This document shows positions 8,121-17,398 of a DNA stretch of 64,000 nucleotides, piece by piece. Each line of letters opens with the position of its first letter. Within the stretch, counting starts at the first letter, position 1. A model generated the notes under the pieces. The model worked only from the letters and a program-made list of their open reading frames with translations, had not been told where the DNA came from and ran no database searches. Location: assembly GCA_016714465.1 (NCBI GenBank), contig JADKDT010000005.1, forward strand, positions 260,581-324,580. The letters run 5' to 3'. Source of the stretch: Candidatus Brachythrix odensensis. GTDB lineage: Bacteria; Chloroflexota; Anaerolineae; J036; Brachytrichaceae. A program made the translations under genes and the position numbers.

Positions 8121-9710
8121 ATGGAAAACAAAGTGTTGATCTTCGATACCACCCTGCGCGATGGGGAGCAATCCCCGGGCGCGACGTTGAACCTGCCGGA
8201 GAAGCTCGAGATCGCCCGGCAGCTTGCCCGGCTCGGGGTGGACATCATCGAGGCCGGGTTTGCCATTGCTTCGCCCGGCGATTTTGAGGCGGTAAGCCGG
8301 ATCGCCCAGGACGTGGGCCAGCATGAGAACGGGCCGATCATCACCAGCCTCGCCCGCTGCAACAAGACCGACATCGACCGGGCCTGGGGGGCGGTGCAGG
8401 CGGCCCGCAAGCCGCGCATTCACACCTTCCTGGCCACCAGCGATATTCATTTGCAGCACAAGCTCAAGCTCAGCCGCAACGACTGCATCGAGCAGGTCGG
8501 CGATCTGGTTGCGTATGCCCGCGGGCTGTGCGCCGATGTCGAGTTCTCGCCCGAGGACGCCGGGCGGAGCGATCCGGAGTTTCTGTATCAGGTGCTGGAT
8601 GTCGCCGTCGCCGCCGGCGCGACGACACTGAACATCCCCGACACGGTCGGGTATTGCGCCCCCGACGAATACGGCGCATTGATCGCCGGGATTCTCAAGA
8701 ACGTGCCGAGCATCACCGCTAAGGGTGTGATCATTTCGGTGCACTGCCATGATGATCTCGGGCTGGCGACGGCCAACACCCTGGCCGGGATCATGGCCGG
8801 CGCGCGGCAGGCCGAGGTCACCATCAACGGCATCGGCGAGCGGGCCGGCAACACCAGCCTGGAAGAAGTGGTGATGGCGCTCAAGACCCGCCCGCAGTTT
8901 TTCAAGGGTCTGGACACCCGCATCGACGCCACCCAGATTGTGCGGACGAGCAAGATGGTCAGCGCGATGACGTCGATCCCGGTCCAACCGAATAAGGCCA
9001 TCGTCGGGGTGAACGCCTTCGCCCACGAGGCGGGGATTCACCAGGACGGGATGCTCAAGAACGCGCTGACCTACGAGATCATGCGCCCGGAAAGCGTGGG
9101 CTGGACGAGCACGAATCTTGTGCTGGGCAAGCACAGCGGGCGGGCAGCTCTGGCCGACAGGCTCAAGCAGATGGGATACGAGCTGCCGCGCGAGGAGCTG
9201 GACAAGGCCTTCCAGCGTTTCAAGGCGTTGTGCGACAAGAAGAAGGTCGTGATGGACGCCGACCTGGAGGCGCTTCTTGCCGACCAGCTCGAGCAGCTCA
9301 ATGAGGTCTTCAAGCTCGACCACATCAACGTGACAACGGGGACGGGCAACACACCCGTGGCCAGCGTGCGGCTGATCGACGAAGGCGGCGAGTTGCGCGA
9401 GGACGCCGCGCTCGGGAACGGGCCGATCAACGCGGTCTGCAACTGCATCAACCGGATCACCGGTGCGGACGCCAAGCTGCTCGAGTTCCACGTGCATGCG
9501 GTGACGGAGGGCATCGACGCCATCGCCAACGTCACGATCCGGGTTGAGATGACGGCCGACGACAAGAAGAAGTATGTCTTCAGCGGGCGCAGCGCCGACA
9601 CGGACACGCTGGTGGCGACCGGCCGGGCGTATCTGGCGGCGGTCAACAAGGGCCTCGCCCGCGGGGCCAAGTCGTCGGCGGTGAATGCGGGGAAGATCGA
9701 GGCGGTCTAA
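8121..9710 (+). CDS. leuA: 2-isopropylmalate synthase
   Basis: Condenses acetyl-CoA with 2-ketoisovalerate, committing carbon to leucine; feedback-inhibited by leucine. 529 aa, normal length. The N-terminal TIM barrel opens with FDTTLRDGEQSPG (metal and substrate Arg-Asp), the metal motif is HCHDDLGLATAN, and GERAGNTSLEE is the HMGL signature. A C-terminal LeuA allosteric domain covers roughly residues 395-520. It stands apart from the ilv operon behind the 7924-8103 array, which may control it. No Shine-Dalgarno; the -10 at 8105-8110 fits a leaderless or very short leader. Confidence 0.97.
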   Translation: MENKVLIFDTTLRDGEQSPGATLNLPEKLEIARQLARLGVDIIEAGFAIASPGDFEAVSRIAQDVGQHENGPIITSLARCNKTDIDRAWGAVQAARKPRIHTFLATSDIHLQHKLKLSRNDCIEQVGDLVAYARGLCADVEFSPEDAGRSDPEFLYQVLDVAVAAGATTLNIPDTVGYCAPDEYGALIAGILKNVPSITAKGVIISVHCHDDLGLATANTLAGIMAGARQAEVTINGIGERAGNTSLEEVVMALKTRPQFFKGLDTRIDATQIVRTSKMVSAMTSIPVQPNKAIVGVNAFAHEAGIHQDGMLKNALTYEIMRPESVGWTSTNLVLGKHSGRAALADRLKQMGYELPREELDKAFQRFKALCDKKKVVMDADLEALLADQLEQLNEVFKLDHINVTTGTGNTPVASVRLIDEGGELREDAALGNGPINAVCNCINRITGADAKLLEFHVHAVTEGIDAIANVTIRVEMTADDKKKYVFSGRSADTDTLVATGRAYLAAVNKGLARGAKSSAVNAGKIEAV

Positions 9711-9722
9711 CGGTTTTAACTG

Positions 9723-9755
9723 AGACCTCGCGGGTCTTCAAGACCCGCGAGGTCT
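9723..9755 (+). terminator. 16-bp-arm hairpin after leuA
   Basis: AGACCTCGCGGGTCTT (9723-9738) pairs perfectly with 9740-9755 around one base. It lies 12 nt after the leuA stop. Only two T follow the stem. Confidence 0.8.
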
Positions 9756-10145
9756 TGGCGTGAGCGCGCTTGGTTTGAGTCCGGCCTGGCGGCGCAATGC
9801 GCTAAGTCGCGGGCATACAGACTCGAGCGAGAGCCTTCTACCTGCAGCAGCCCTGACCGGAGGGCGGCGGCCGGAGTTGAGCTTGGCCCCGGCCGTAACA
9901 GCCGCCCGCAGTCGAGGAGGCGTGCTTCCGCTGACAAATCGCGCGCAGGCGCCCTTGACTGCGCGCTTCGACGCTGCGCGCCGATGCGCTCCGGTGCCTG
10001 GGCTTTATGTTCGCGCATGCCGCGCCGTTTCTGTCCGCCCTTTCCGCTAAAAGCGGTCGGCAACTCAGGGTGACACGCGAGGGGGAGAGGCGCAATCTGC
10101 GACTGCACTAAGATCTGGACATCCCTGACAGAGCGGAGGTGGATC
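9756..10145. other. intergenic, no supported gene
   Basis: About 390 bp. Open frames on both strands lack motifs and look like GC-rich chance frames. A TAAGAT near 10109-10114 could be the -10 of the antitoxin gene. I see no RNA gene. Confidence 0.5.
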
Positions 10146-10406
10146 ATGGCGAAGTGGCAACTCCAAGAAGCGAAGAAGAACCTTTCCCAATTGATCGATC
10201 AGGCGCTGGCGGATGGCCCGCAGATCATCACCCGCCACGGCATTGAGGCGGTCGTGGTAATGACCGTTGCCCACTATCGGAAGCGCGCCACCGACGCGAA
10301 ACCTGGCGGACTTCCTAATCCATTCCCGCTGCGCAACAGCGGACTTGTCATCGAGCGCGCCCCGACTCTCATGGATGCATACGCCTTATCCGTGACATCC
10401 GTGTGA
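10146..10406 (+). CDS. orphan Phd/YefM-type antitoxin
   Basis: 86 aa. The N-terminal half, MAKWQLQEAKKNLSQLID followed by GPQIITRHGIEAVVVMTVAHY, is the DNA-binding fold of the Phd/YefM antitoxins, which bind their own promoter and neutralise a partner toxin. SD GGAGGT is well placed. The C-terminal part after residue 50, where toxin contact is expected, is Pro-rich and atypical. No VapC, RelE or Doc-like toxin follows; the next gene is a DinB protein. It is probably a remnant or a solitary regulator. Confidence 0.75.
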   Translation: MAKWQLQEAKKNLSQLIDQALADGPQIITRHGIEAVVVMTVAHYRKRATDAKPGGLPNPFPLRNSGLVIERAPTLMDAYALSVTSV

Positions 10407-10514
10407 TCCTCTTCATCCGTGATTTACACAAATAGCCCGGATGGATAATCAGAACGGCGAAGATCTTTTTGCGCCGAATGGGCGTCGTTGCGCGTCGGAT
10501 CGGGCACACGGCGG

Positions 10515-10536
10515 GAGCCGCGCCACGGCGCGGCTC
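10515..10536. repeat. small palindrome
   Basis: GAGCCGCGCC and its complement around AC, 30 nt before the DinB start. The role is unclear. Confidence 0.5.
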
Positions 10537-10565
10537 TACGAACATGCCGTTGGAGACAGCAATTA

Positions 10566-11069
10566 ATGGACCATCGCGATGTCATCCGCTCCCAATACCA
10601 GGCCGCGCTCGAGATGCTCAGGCAGGCCATCGCCACATGCCCCGACGCGCTGTGGGATGACCCGGCCGACAAGGTCGCTTTCTGGCGGATCGCCTATCAC
10701 GCCCTCTTCTTCACCCATCTCTACCTGCAGCCCACCGAGAAGGATTTCGTCGCCTGGGCCAAACACCGCAAGGACTATGAGCTGATGGGTCCGCCGCCCT
10801 GGGCGCCGGATCAGATCCCCCAGATCGGCGCGCCTTACACCCAGGATGAGGTGCTCGAATACCTCGACGTATGCCGGCAGCAGGCGGACGCGCGCACGAG
10901 CCAGCTCGATCTGGACGGCCCATCCGGTTTTGAGTGGCTTCCGTTTGGCAAGCTCGAGCTGCAGTTCTACACCATCCGCCATATCCAGCAGCACACCGGC
11001 GAGTTGATGGAGCGGCTCGGGTCGCGGGCCGGCATCGACCTGAATTGGGTGGGCCAGGCGCCCGCATAA
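10566..11069 (+). CDS. DinB-family protein
   Basis: 167 aa four-helix-bundle protein of the DinB/YfiT-like superfamily, in which three histidines bind a metal; family members include thiol S-transferases. Candidate ligands are the His of RIAYHALFF (about residue 44) and the two His in IRHIQQHTGEL near the C terminus. ATG 10566 is preceded by GGAGA 9 nt upstream; the frame upstream is not family-like. It directly precedes the broken amidase gene by 7 nt. Substrate unknown. Confidence 0.8.
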   Translation: MDHRDVIRSQYQAALEMLRQAIATCPDALWDDPADKVAFWRIAYHALFFTHLYLQPTEKDFVAWAKHRKDYELMGPPPWAPDQIPQIGAPYTQDEVLEYLDVCRQQADARTSQLDLDGPSGFEWLPFGKLELQFYTIRHIQQHTGELMERLGSRAGIDLNWVGQAPA

Positions 11070-11076
11070 TTGACCC

Positions 11077-12255
11077 ATGACCCCCTCCGACCTGCACTAG
11101 GACTTGTGCCACACCAAAGGCATCCGCACGGCGGCCGGGATGACGATCTACAAGGACTTCATCCCTCAGCGGGACGCGACCGTTGTTGCCCGGCTCGAGG
11201 CCGCCGGCTCCGTCCTGCTCGGCAAGCTCCAGATGACCGAGGGCGCGCTCTCGGCTCACCACCCGGCCATCAAGGCCCCGCTCAATCCGTGGAGCGCCGC
11301 GCATTGGACCGGCGTGTCGTCCAGCGGCTCGGGCGTCGCCACCGCGGCCGGGCTGTGCTACGCCTCGCTCGGGTCCGACACCCTCGGCTCGATCCGCTTT
11401 CCGTCGACGATGAATGGCCTCACCGGCCTCAAGCCGACCTGGGGCCGGGTGAGCCGGGCGGGGGTATTTGCCCTGGCCGACACGCTGGACCATATCGGCC
11501 CGATGGCCCGCAGCGCCGCCGATGCCGCGGCCGTGCTCGGCGCCATCGCCGGGCCCGATCCGGACGACCCGACCGCGCTGCAGGATGCGCCGCCCGACTA
11601 CCTGGCGGGCATCGATGGCGGCGCGCGCGGTCTGCGGATCGGGATCGACCGTGCTTTAGTCGCGGCCTGCGCCGACGCCGACATGGCCCGCGTCACCATG
11701 GAGTCCGCCGCGGTGTTTGCCGGGCTTGGGGCTGAGCTGCGGGACATCGTCGTGCCATCGCTTGATCAGGCGACCCGCGACGCGGTGCTGTTGTGCGCGG
11801 CCGAGACGGCCCTCGCCCATGCTGAGACGTATCCCGCCCGGGCCGCCGAATATGGCCCGGTCCTGGCCGGCCACATCGAAATCGGGCGCAAGGCTGACGG
11901 GCTGGCCATTGCCGCGATTGTCCAACGCAGAACGGTATTTGGTGGCGCGCTGGCCGCCTTGTTCCGGGAGATTGACCTGCTGCTCCTCCCCGCGATGAAT
12001 GTGTCCGCGCCAAGCCTGGCCTGGATGGCGGCCGCGGCGGGCAATCCCGATCTCCGGCACGCCCGGATCCGCTTCACCGCCCCCTTCGACTTCACCGGCA
12101 GCCCCTCCCTCACCCTGCCCGGCGGCGTGACGGCGGAGGGCCTGCCCCTCGGCTTCCAGATCGTTGGGCGTCACCTCGATGAGGCGTTGATCCTGCGGGC
12201 CGGGCATGCGTATCAGCAGGCGACGGCCTGGCACGCGCGCCGGCCGCCGGTCTAG
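11077..12255 (+). pseudogene. amidase-signature enzyme with missing N-terminal part
   Basis: The body (11101 on) is an amidase-signature hydrolase: SSSGSGVA and GSDTLGSIR supply the serine region, and the C-terminal GLPLGFQIVG strand is typical. A normal member has about 80 residues and the catalytic Lys before DLCHTKGI. Here a plausible native start, MTPSDLH at 11077, runs in the same frame straight into TAG (11098-11100) and then DLCHTKG. So most of the N-terminal domain is gone, and the codon expected for the catalytic Lys is a stop. This is an internal deletion or an assembly collapse. Translation from an internal start would give an inactive enzyme. Confidence 0.8.
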
Positions 12256-12297
12256 ACCCACCCAACGCATATTCGCGCGCATGAAATGCGCGATTCG

Positions 12298-12343
12298 TCC
12301 ACAGATTATGCGGATTTCCGCCGATTCCTTTTCCTTGTCCGCG
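12298..12343 (+). repeat. dispersed repeat, copy 1
   Basis: About 46 bp with core GATTTCCGCCGATTC, nearly the same as the minus strand of 58189-58235. Both copies are intergenic. Confidence 0.75.
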
Positions 12344-12379
12344 CTGGGCGCTGCTGAAATCATGTTCCTGAAGAGCCCG

Positions 12380-12385
12380 TATACT
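12380..12385 (+). promoter_or_regulatory. -10 hexamer, leaderless
   Basis: TATACT, 11 nt before ATG 12397. No Shine-Dalgarno between them. Confidence 0.55.
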
Positions 12386-12396
12386 CGCCCGCCAGC

Positions 12397-13413
12397 ATGT
12401 TCGGATTTGTTCGCGCCACCCTGAACCCGGCCGGCTATCACGGCCCGCGCGGGCGCTATCGCCCGGCGCTGCCATTCTTCGAGGGCTGGTATTTCAAACT
12501 GGTCGACGCCCGTGAAGCCACCCGCCTGGCGGTCATCCCCGGGGTTTTTCATGGCCAGGACCCCGCGGAATCCCACGCCTTTGTTCAGGTCCTGGATGGC
12601 GCGACCGGCCAGGCGACCTACCATCGCTATCCGGTCGAGGCATTCCAGGCCGCCGAGTCCGGATTCGAAATTCAGATTGGCCCGAATCGCTTCAGCCAGA
12701 CAGGCTTGACACTCGACATTGCTGATGGGCAACAAACGTTGTGTGGCGCGCTGCGCTTTCGCGACCCGCTGCCCGTGCCCTGGCCGGTAACGCTGGCATC
12801 GCCCGGCATCATGGGCTGGTATGCCTGGGCGCCCTTTATGGAGTGCTATCACGGGGTGCTCAGTTTCAACCACGGGCTGGACGGGGAACTCACCCTTGGC
12901 GAGCAACGGCGCGACTTCAGCGGCGGGCGCGGATACATCGAGAAGGATTGGGGCCGCTCTTTTCCGGCGGCCTGGATTTGGGCCCAGACCAATCATTTCG
13001 CCCGCGCCGAAACCTGCCTGAGCGCTTCGATCGCCATCATTCCCTGGCGCGGAACCGCCTTTCCGGGTTTTATCGTTGGACTGCGGCATAACGATCGGCT
13101 GTATCGCTTTGCCACCTACACCGGCGCGCGCACCCGCGTGCTCGACATCAGCCCCGACCACGTGCGCTGGGTGGTGGCCAATCGGCAGCACACGCTGGAG
13201 ATGCTCGCCGCCCGGGCGCAGGGCGCCCTGCTGGTGGCGCCCACCCCCACGGGGATGGATCGCCGCATTGCGGAGACGCTGGATGCCAGGGTCGCGGTTC
13301 GCCTGAGCGAGACGGGTCCCAACGGGCGCTGCATCTTTGAGGATGAAGGGCGGAATGCCGGTCTCGAAGCGGCCGGCGACCTGGATCGCCTGCGTCGGAT
13401 GATTTTTCACTAG
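12397..13413 (+). CDS. tocopherol-cyclase-like protein
   Basis: 338 aa. The pattern FFEGWYFKLVD near the N terminus, GWYAWAPFMECYHG, and GRGYIEKDWGRSFP followed by W and N is that of the tocopherol cyclase-like family. Plant members close the chromanol ring of vitamin E, while bacterial members are mostly uncharacterised and may act on lipid or carotenoid-like substrates. There is no signal peptide. TATACT 11 nt upstream and no SD suggest a leaderless mRNA. It stands alone between the broken amidase and a 37-bp-arm hairpin. The family call is good; the activity is unknown. Confidence 0.85.
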   Translation: MFGFVRATLNPAGYHGPRGRYRPALPFFEGWYFKLVDAREATRLAVIPGVFHGQDPAESHAFVQVLDGATGQATYHRYPVEAFQAAESGFEIQIGPNRFSQTGLTLDIADGQQTLCGALRFRDPLPVPWPVTLASPGIMGWYAWAPFMECYHGVLSFNHGLDGELTLGEQRRDFSGGRGYIEKDWGRSFPAAWIWAQTNHFARAETCLSASIAIIPWRGTAFPGFIVGLRHNDRLYRFATYTGARTRVLDISPDHVRWVVANRQHTLEMLAARAQGALLVAPTPTGMDRRIAETLDARVAVRLSETGPNGRCIFEDEGRNAGLEAAGDLDRLRRMIFH

Positions 13414-13418
13414 AGGCT

Positions 13419-13495
13419 ATCCAGAAAACATTCGGCGAGATCACACTCTCCGCGCGAAGCGCGGAGAGTGTGATCTCGCCGAATGTTTTCTGGAT
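13419..13495. terminator. 37-bp-arm perfect hairpin, GAA loop
   Basis: Arms 13419-13455 and 13459-13495 pair without mismatch around GAA. The inner arm GCGAGATCACACTCTCC belongs to the CGAGATC subfamily; the outer 14 bp are unique to this copy. It starts 6 nt after the stop. Confidence 0.9.
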
Positions 13496-13511
13496 GACCG
13501 CAAAGACCGCC

Positions 13512-13556
13512 ACACTCCCCCAAGTGGCCGAGACGGAGTTTCCCCGGGCGATGGAT
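13512..13556. promoter_or_regulatory. conserved intergenic element, copy 1
   Basis: CTCCCCCAAGTGG, then GAGACG, then CCCCGGGCGATGGATGCG. The same blocks in the same order occur at 45174-45220. It lies 95 nt upstream of the hydrolase start, so it is a possible shared regulator site. Confidence 0.55.
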
Positions 13557-13651
13557 GCGGAAGCGTCGCGCCGAGAGTAGTGTGAGCCTTGCAACTGTTG
13601 TCTTGTTCGTGCTTCTCGTCCTTGCTGCGCGCGACAGGAAGAGGGTCAACT

Positions 13652-14476
13652 ATGGGCATATTAACGACGAAAGACGGTACGCAGATTTACTACAAAGACT
13701 GGGGCGCGGGACAACCGGTGGTGTTTTGCCACGGCTGGCCCCTCAATTCCGACAGCTGGGAATCTCAGATGATGTTCCTGGCCGCCAACGGCTATCGCTG
13801 TGTTGCTCACGATCGTCGCGGCCATGGCCGGTCCGGCCAGCCTTGGAACGGCAATGACATGGACACCTATGCCGACGACCTCTCTGAGCTCATCGAAAAG
13901 CTCGATTTGAAAGGCGTGTTCCTGATCGGCTTTTCGGCAGGCGGCGGCGAGGTGGCCCGCTATGTCGGCCGGCATGGCACAAAGCGGCTGGCCAGGATCG
14001 CCCTGATTGGCGCCGTCCCGCCGTTCAGACTGAAAACGGCGTCCAATCCCGAAGGCGAGCCGATTGAGAAATTTGACAAGAGCCGAGCCGGATCGACGGC
14101 TGACCGGTCGCAGTTCTACAAGGACATCGCCAGCGGCCCATTCTTTGGAGCCAATCGGCCCGGCGCCAAGGTCAGTCAAGGCACGATCGATTCGTTCTGG
14201 CTGCAAGGGATGCAGGCTGGCGCCAAGAATACCTATGACTGCATCAAGGCCTTCTCAGAGACCGATTTCACCGAAGACCTCAAGAAGATCGACGTGCCGA
14301 CCTTGATCATTCATGGCGATGATGACCAGATTGTGCCAATCGAGTCCACGTCTCGCCGGACGGCCAAGCTGGTCAAGAACGCAACCCTGAAAGTCTATGC
14401 CGGCGCCCCCCACGGCCTTGCCTACACCCACAAAGATCAGCTCAACGCTGACCTGCTGGCATTCCTCGGGACATAA
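13652..14476 (+). CDS. alpha/beta hydrolase, non-heme chloroperoxidase type
   Basis: 274 aa esterase/perhydrolase fold. Oxyanion HGWPL, nucleophile elbow GFSAGGG (Ser about residue 97), acid in GDDDQIVP and catalytic His in GAPHGL match the cofactor-free haloperoxidase/arylesterase group. There is no signal peptide. ATG 13652 has AGGAAGAGG upstream; the longer frame from 13589 adds an implausible Cys-rich stretch. It begins a same-strand run with a cupin protein 87 nt downstream, which fits a peroxide or xenobiotic response, but that is inference. Confidence 0.88.
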   Translation: MGILTTKDGTQIYYKDWGAGQPVVFCHGWPLNSDSWESQMMFLAANGYRCVAHDRRGHGRSGQPWNGNDMDTYADDLSELIEKLDLKGVFLIGFSAGGGEVARYVGRHGTKRLARIALIGAVPPFRLKTASNPEGEPIEKFDKSRAGSTADRSQFYKDIASGPFFGANRPGAKVSQGTIDSFWLQGMQAGAKNTYDCIKAFSETDFTEDLKKIDVPTLIIHGDDDQIVPIESTSRRTAKLVKNATLKVYAGAPHGLAYTHKDQLNADLLAFLGT

Positions 14477-14563
14477 GGGCGGTTATCAAACTGCGGTGAT
14501 CGGAGGGCAATCCCTCGGGCGGATCCAGGGGACATCCCTCCCCAACTAACTGGAGATACAAAC

Positions 14564-14959
14564 ATGAAAGGTTTCGTAAAGAACATCGAAGACATCTCGG
14601 TCAAGAACAAAAACTTTCGCGAGGTGTTGTATACCGCGAACCACACGCAGCTCGTCGTCATGTCATTGAAGCCCGGGGAAGAAATCGGGATGGAAAAACA
14701 CAAGCTCGATCAGTTCTTTCGGGTGGAGGAAGGAACAGGCGAGGCGGTTCTGGATGGCGACCACACGCCCATTAAAGCGGGCTTCGCCGTGCTCGTTCCA
14801 GCGGGGACGGAGCACAACATTGTCAACACGGGCAGCGCTGCCCTTAAGCTCTATACTCTCTATTCGCCGCCGAATCATCAGGACGGCGTCGTCCACCGCA
14901 CCCGCGCCGACGCGGAGAAGGATACCGAGCACTTTGATGGGAAGACGACCGAGAAGTGA
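14564..14959 (+). CDS. single-domain cupin protein
   Basis: 131 aa. Cupin motif 1 appears as GEEIGMEKHKLDQFFRVEEG and motif 2 as PAGTEHNIVNTG, with His/Glu/His metal ligands visible. Small cupins of this type are sugar-phosphate isomerase-like or metal-binding sensors; no substrate can be assigned. SD-like GGAG lies 8-9 nt before the ATG. It sits 18 nt before the prenyl synthase fragment. Confidence 0.85.
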   Translation: MKGFVKNIEDISVKNKNFREVLYTANHTQLVVMSLKPGEEIGMEKHKLDQFFRVEEGTGEAVLDGDHTPIKAGFAVLVPAGTEHNIVNTGSAALKLYTLYSPPNHQDGVVHRTRADAEKDTEHFDGKTTEK

Positions 14960-14977
14960 TTCAACGGAGGTGCTGAC

Positions 14978-15331
14978 ATGCGACTACCACGACATATCGG
15001 CATTATTCCGGATGGAAACCGGAGGTGGGCGGTTTCAAAAGGAATGCCCAAGGCCAGGGGATACGACAAGGGGATAGATCCGGGCTACGATCTCTTCAAG
15101 CTGGTCCAGAAAGCGGGAATTGAAGAGGTCACGTATTACGGCTATACCATGGAGAATGTCAAAAGGCCGTTGATACAACGCAATGCCTTTGTTGACGCGT
15201 GTGTCCAGGCCGTGCGGATTCTCTCCAAGGAAGACGCGGATTTGCTGGTTGTTGGAAACACGGATTCATCCGCGCAGCTCGCCGCGGCGCTGAAGTGGTA
15301 TTCAAAGCAGGACATTACGCTTGGGGGATAG
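14978..15331 (+). pseudogene. undecaprenyl diphosphate synthase family, C-terminally truncated
   Basis: 117 aa against about 220-250 for cis-prenyltransferases. The N terminus HIGIIPDGNRRWA carries the catalytic Asp and diphosphate-binding Asn-Arg-Arg, and YYGYTMENVKRP is the second block. The protein stops at ITLGG just before the region that should hold the conserved Arg/Ser and dimer-interface motifs. The stop is followed after 2 nt by the next gene's GTG, so the missing half has been lost at the junction. It is probably inactive. Confidence 0.75.
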
Positions 15332-15333
15332 CC

Positions 15334-15715
15334 GTGGCTCTTCAACTTTGGGACTTGTGGTACCCCCAGGCGGGATCAACGGGAGTGTCCTTTGCGCGCG
15401 GCCGGTTGGCAGCCACGACGATACTTTTCGTCCACGCTCCGCCGCCCTCGCTCACCGTCGAAATCCGAAGTGACGGGGGCCGGCGATTGGCCTATGCCCA
15501 GGACCTGGCGCAGACCGCCGATCGGCCGATGGCCCGCCTGATCCGCCGGGGGCGCCACGGTGACCCGCCAGGATTGCTGGCCGACCGGGGCGGACTTGGG
15601 TGAGCTGGTGATTCTGCCTGGGGGCGAGGTTGGCGTCCTGACCCAATGGTGGAACGCGGCCGACGGAAGCGAATGGCGGTGGCAAATTGAGTTATACAAC
15701 GCACGGAGTCCATGA
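15334..15715 (+). pseudogene. conserved small unknown protein, frameshifted
   Basis: From GTG 15334 the product begins MALQLWDLWYPQAG and continues to RRG. A run of five G (15548-15552) then shifts the frame. Read one base earlier, the sequence continues TRQDCWPTGADLGELV, LPGGEVGVLTQWW and WRWQIELYN to TGA 15713-15715. The restored product is about 126 aa and overlaps the next gene as ATGA. I recall similar Trp-rich proteins in Chloroflexota beside FAD oxidoreductases but cannot name a function. One extra G is the simplest explanation. Confidence 0.65.
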
Positions 15716-17004
15716 TCCACGATACACATGACTTGATCGTCATCGGCTCAGGCGGCGCCGGCAGCACGGCGGCCACGACCGCGGCCGGGATGGGCAAGCG
15801 CGTCGCGCTGATCGAGCGCGACAAGCTGGGCGGCACCTGTCTCAACTACGGCTGCGACCCGACGAAAACCCTCTTGAATACCGCGCACCTTTTCTTCCAT
15901 GCCCGTCAGGCCTCCAATCTGGGCTTGCGCTTCCCGCTGGCGGAGGCCGATTGGCCGGCCGTGCAAGCCCATGTCCGGAGCGTGCAGGAGACCATTCGGG
16001 GCGGCACGCTTGAACAGGCTCGGGCGGGGATCGCCGCCCAGGGTGTCGATCTGCATTTAGGCGAGGCGGTGTTCGTGTCCCCCCATGAGGTTCGGGTGAA
16101 CGGCGACACGTTGCGCGGCGAGCGATTTGTCATCGCGACCGGCACGACTGCCCTCATTCCCGACATCGAAGGGCTGGCCGAGACGGGCTACATCACCAAT
16201 GTGGAGGCCGTTGCCCTGCCCGAGCTGCCAAAGCGCCTGGTGGTGATTGGGGCCGGCCCGATCGGTCTGGAGTTTGCCCAGATGTTCAGCCGCTTCGGCA
16301 CGAAGGTCGTGGTGCTCGACCGCGGCCCGCACCCCCTGCCGCGCGAGGACAACACACTGGCGCTGGCGCTCTGCGCGCAGCTTGCCGCCGAGGGCATCCG
16401 GATTGAACTCGGCGCTGAGATGCGCTGCGGCGAGGCGGACGCGCGCGGCAAGCGCATTCACATCCATGCCCGGGACGGCCGTGAGGAGGATCTGGTGGCC
16501 GATCAGCTTCTCGTGGCGGTGGGTCGTAAACCAGCGTTGGACACGCTCCGCCTCGAGGCGGCTGGCGTGCGCCACAACGAAAAAGGCATCCCGACCGACC
16601 CGGCCCTGCGCACAAACGTGGCCCATATCTGGGCCGCCGGCGACATCACCAGCCGCTATCCCTTCACCCATGTCGCGTCGGATCAGGGCGCGCTGGCGGC
16701 GCGCAACGCGTTTTCGAGCGAGCCAACCGCGTTCGACGACCGGGTCATCCCCTGGGTGACCTTCACGGATCCTGAGCTCGCCCGGGTGGGTCAGACCGAA
16801 GCCGAATTGAGGGAAGCCGGGATCGAATACCGGGTGGGCCGGCCCTGGCCGAAGCGGTCCGCTGGGCGGCCGCGCAGCTGTAGGCGGACCGCGGTGTTGC
16901 GGGCCACCCACGCCGCCCGGCCTCGCGTTTCAAACGCGGCTCCGGCGCGTCTGTCTAAGGCAAGATGCAGCCGAACCACACCCCGGACAGATCTGGATCC
17001 GTGA
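15712..17004 (+). pseudogene. pyridine nucleotide-disulfide oxidoreductase, lost dimerisation domain
   Basis: FAD- and NAD(P)-dependent flavoprotein of the lipoamide dehydrogenase/mercuric reductase class. FAD motif GSGGAGSTAA, redox disulfide GGTCLNYGC, NAD motif GAGPIGLEFA and the second FAD motif AAGDIT are intact. Similarity stops near residue 378 (GRPWPK, about 16850); the roughly 90-residue C-terminal interface domain with the His-Glu acid-base pair is missing, replaced by an Arg-rich tail that overlaps the convergent gene. Either truncated by a deletion or misassembled. It starts by ATGA overlap with the small unknown gene. Confidence 0.8.
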
Positions 17005-17398
17005 CCCGATCCGCCAGCATCGGCCCGCGATAGCAGTTCTGGCCGCCACCCGCGTAGCGCGCGCCGGTATACACCACACTGACCAGCCCGGGTTCGGGCG
17101 CGTTGAAGGTAAGCACCAGCCTGCTGCGGTTATTGGTGAAGCGGTAGGTGCCGGTCATGGCGCCGGTCGTGCCGAAGCCGTAGTAGACCGGGCCCTGGTT
17201 GCCGCTGCCCGTCATCACCAGCGGTTCGGCGTACCAGTCGGCGTTGCAGCCATTCGGCCCAAAGGTTGTGAGTGTCCAGCAGTACGTCACGTTGATGGTG
17301 CGCTGAACGGGCGGCGCGGCGCTGGCCGTCTGCGGCGCGCTAAACGCGGCAATGGCCATCGCCAAGCCGGCGATGATACGAAAGAGCATGGTTTTCAT
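16955..17398 (-). CDS. small secreted four-cysteine protein A
   Basis: 147 aa. A clear signal peptide (MKTMLFRIIAGLAMAIAAFSA, cut after an Ala-x-Ala near residue 27) is followed by a beta-rich mature part with Cys at YCWTL, NGCNA, NCYRG and the terminal GCILP. No known domain is recognised. SD GGAGG lies 12 nt before ATG. A close paralogue is encoded at 24818-25266; they share VVYTG, YAGGG, CYRG and SGVW-GC-LP at the end. Both are divergent from BTAD regulators, so they are likely joint targets. Confidence 0.8.
   Translation of the reverse strand: MKTMLFRIIAGLAMAIAAFSAPQTASAAPPVQRTINVTYCWTLTTFGPNGCNADWYAEPLVMTGSGNQGPVYYGFGTTGAMTGTYRFTNNRSRLVLTFNAPEPGLVSVVYTGARYAGGGQNCYRGPMLADRVTDPDLSGVWFGCILP

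Noticed and set aside
9760..10050. 96-codon frame after leuA
   Set aside because: No ribosome site, no motif, composition typical of GC-rich noncoding sequence.
11358..11546. Frameshift restoring an alternative amidase
   Set aside because: The plus-strand amidase frame is continuous from 11101 to 12255; only the N-terminal part is missing.
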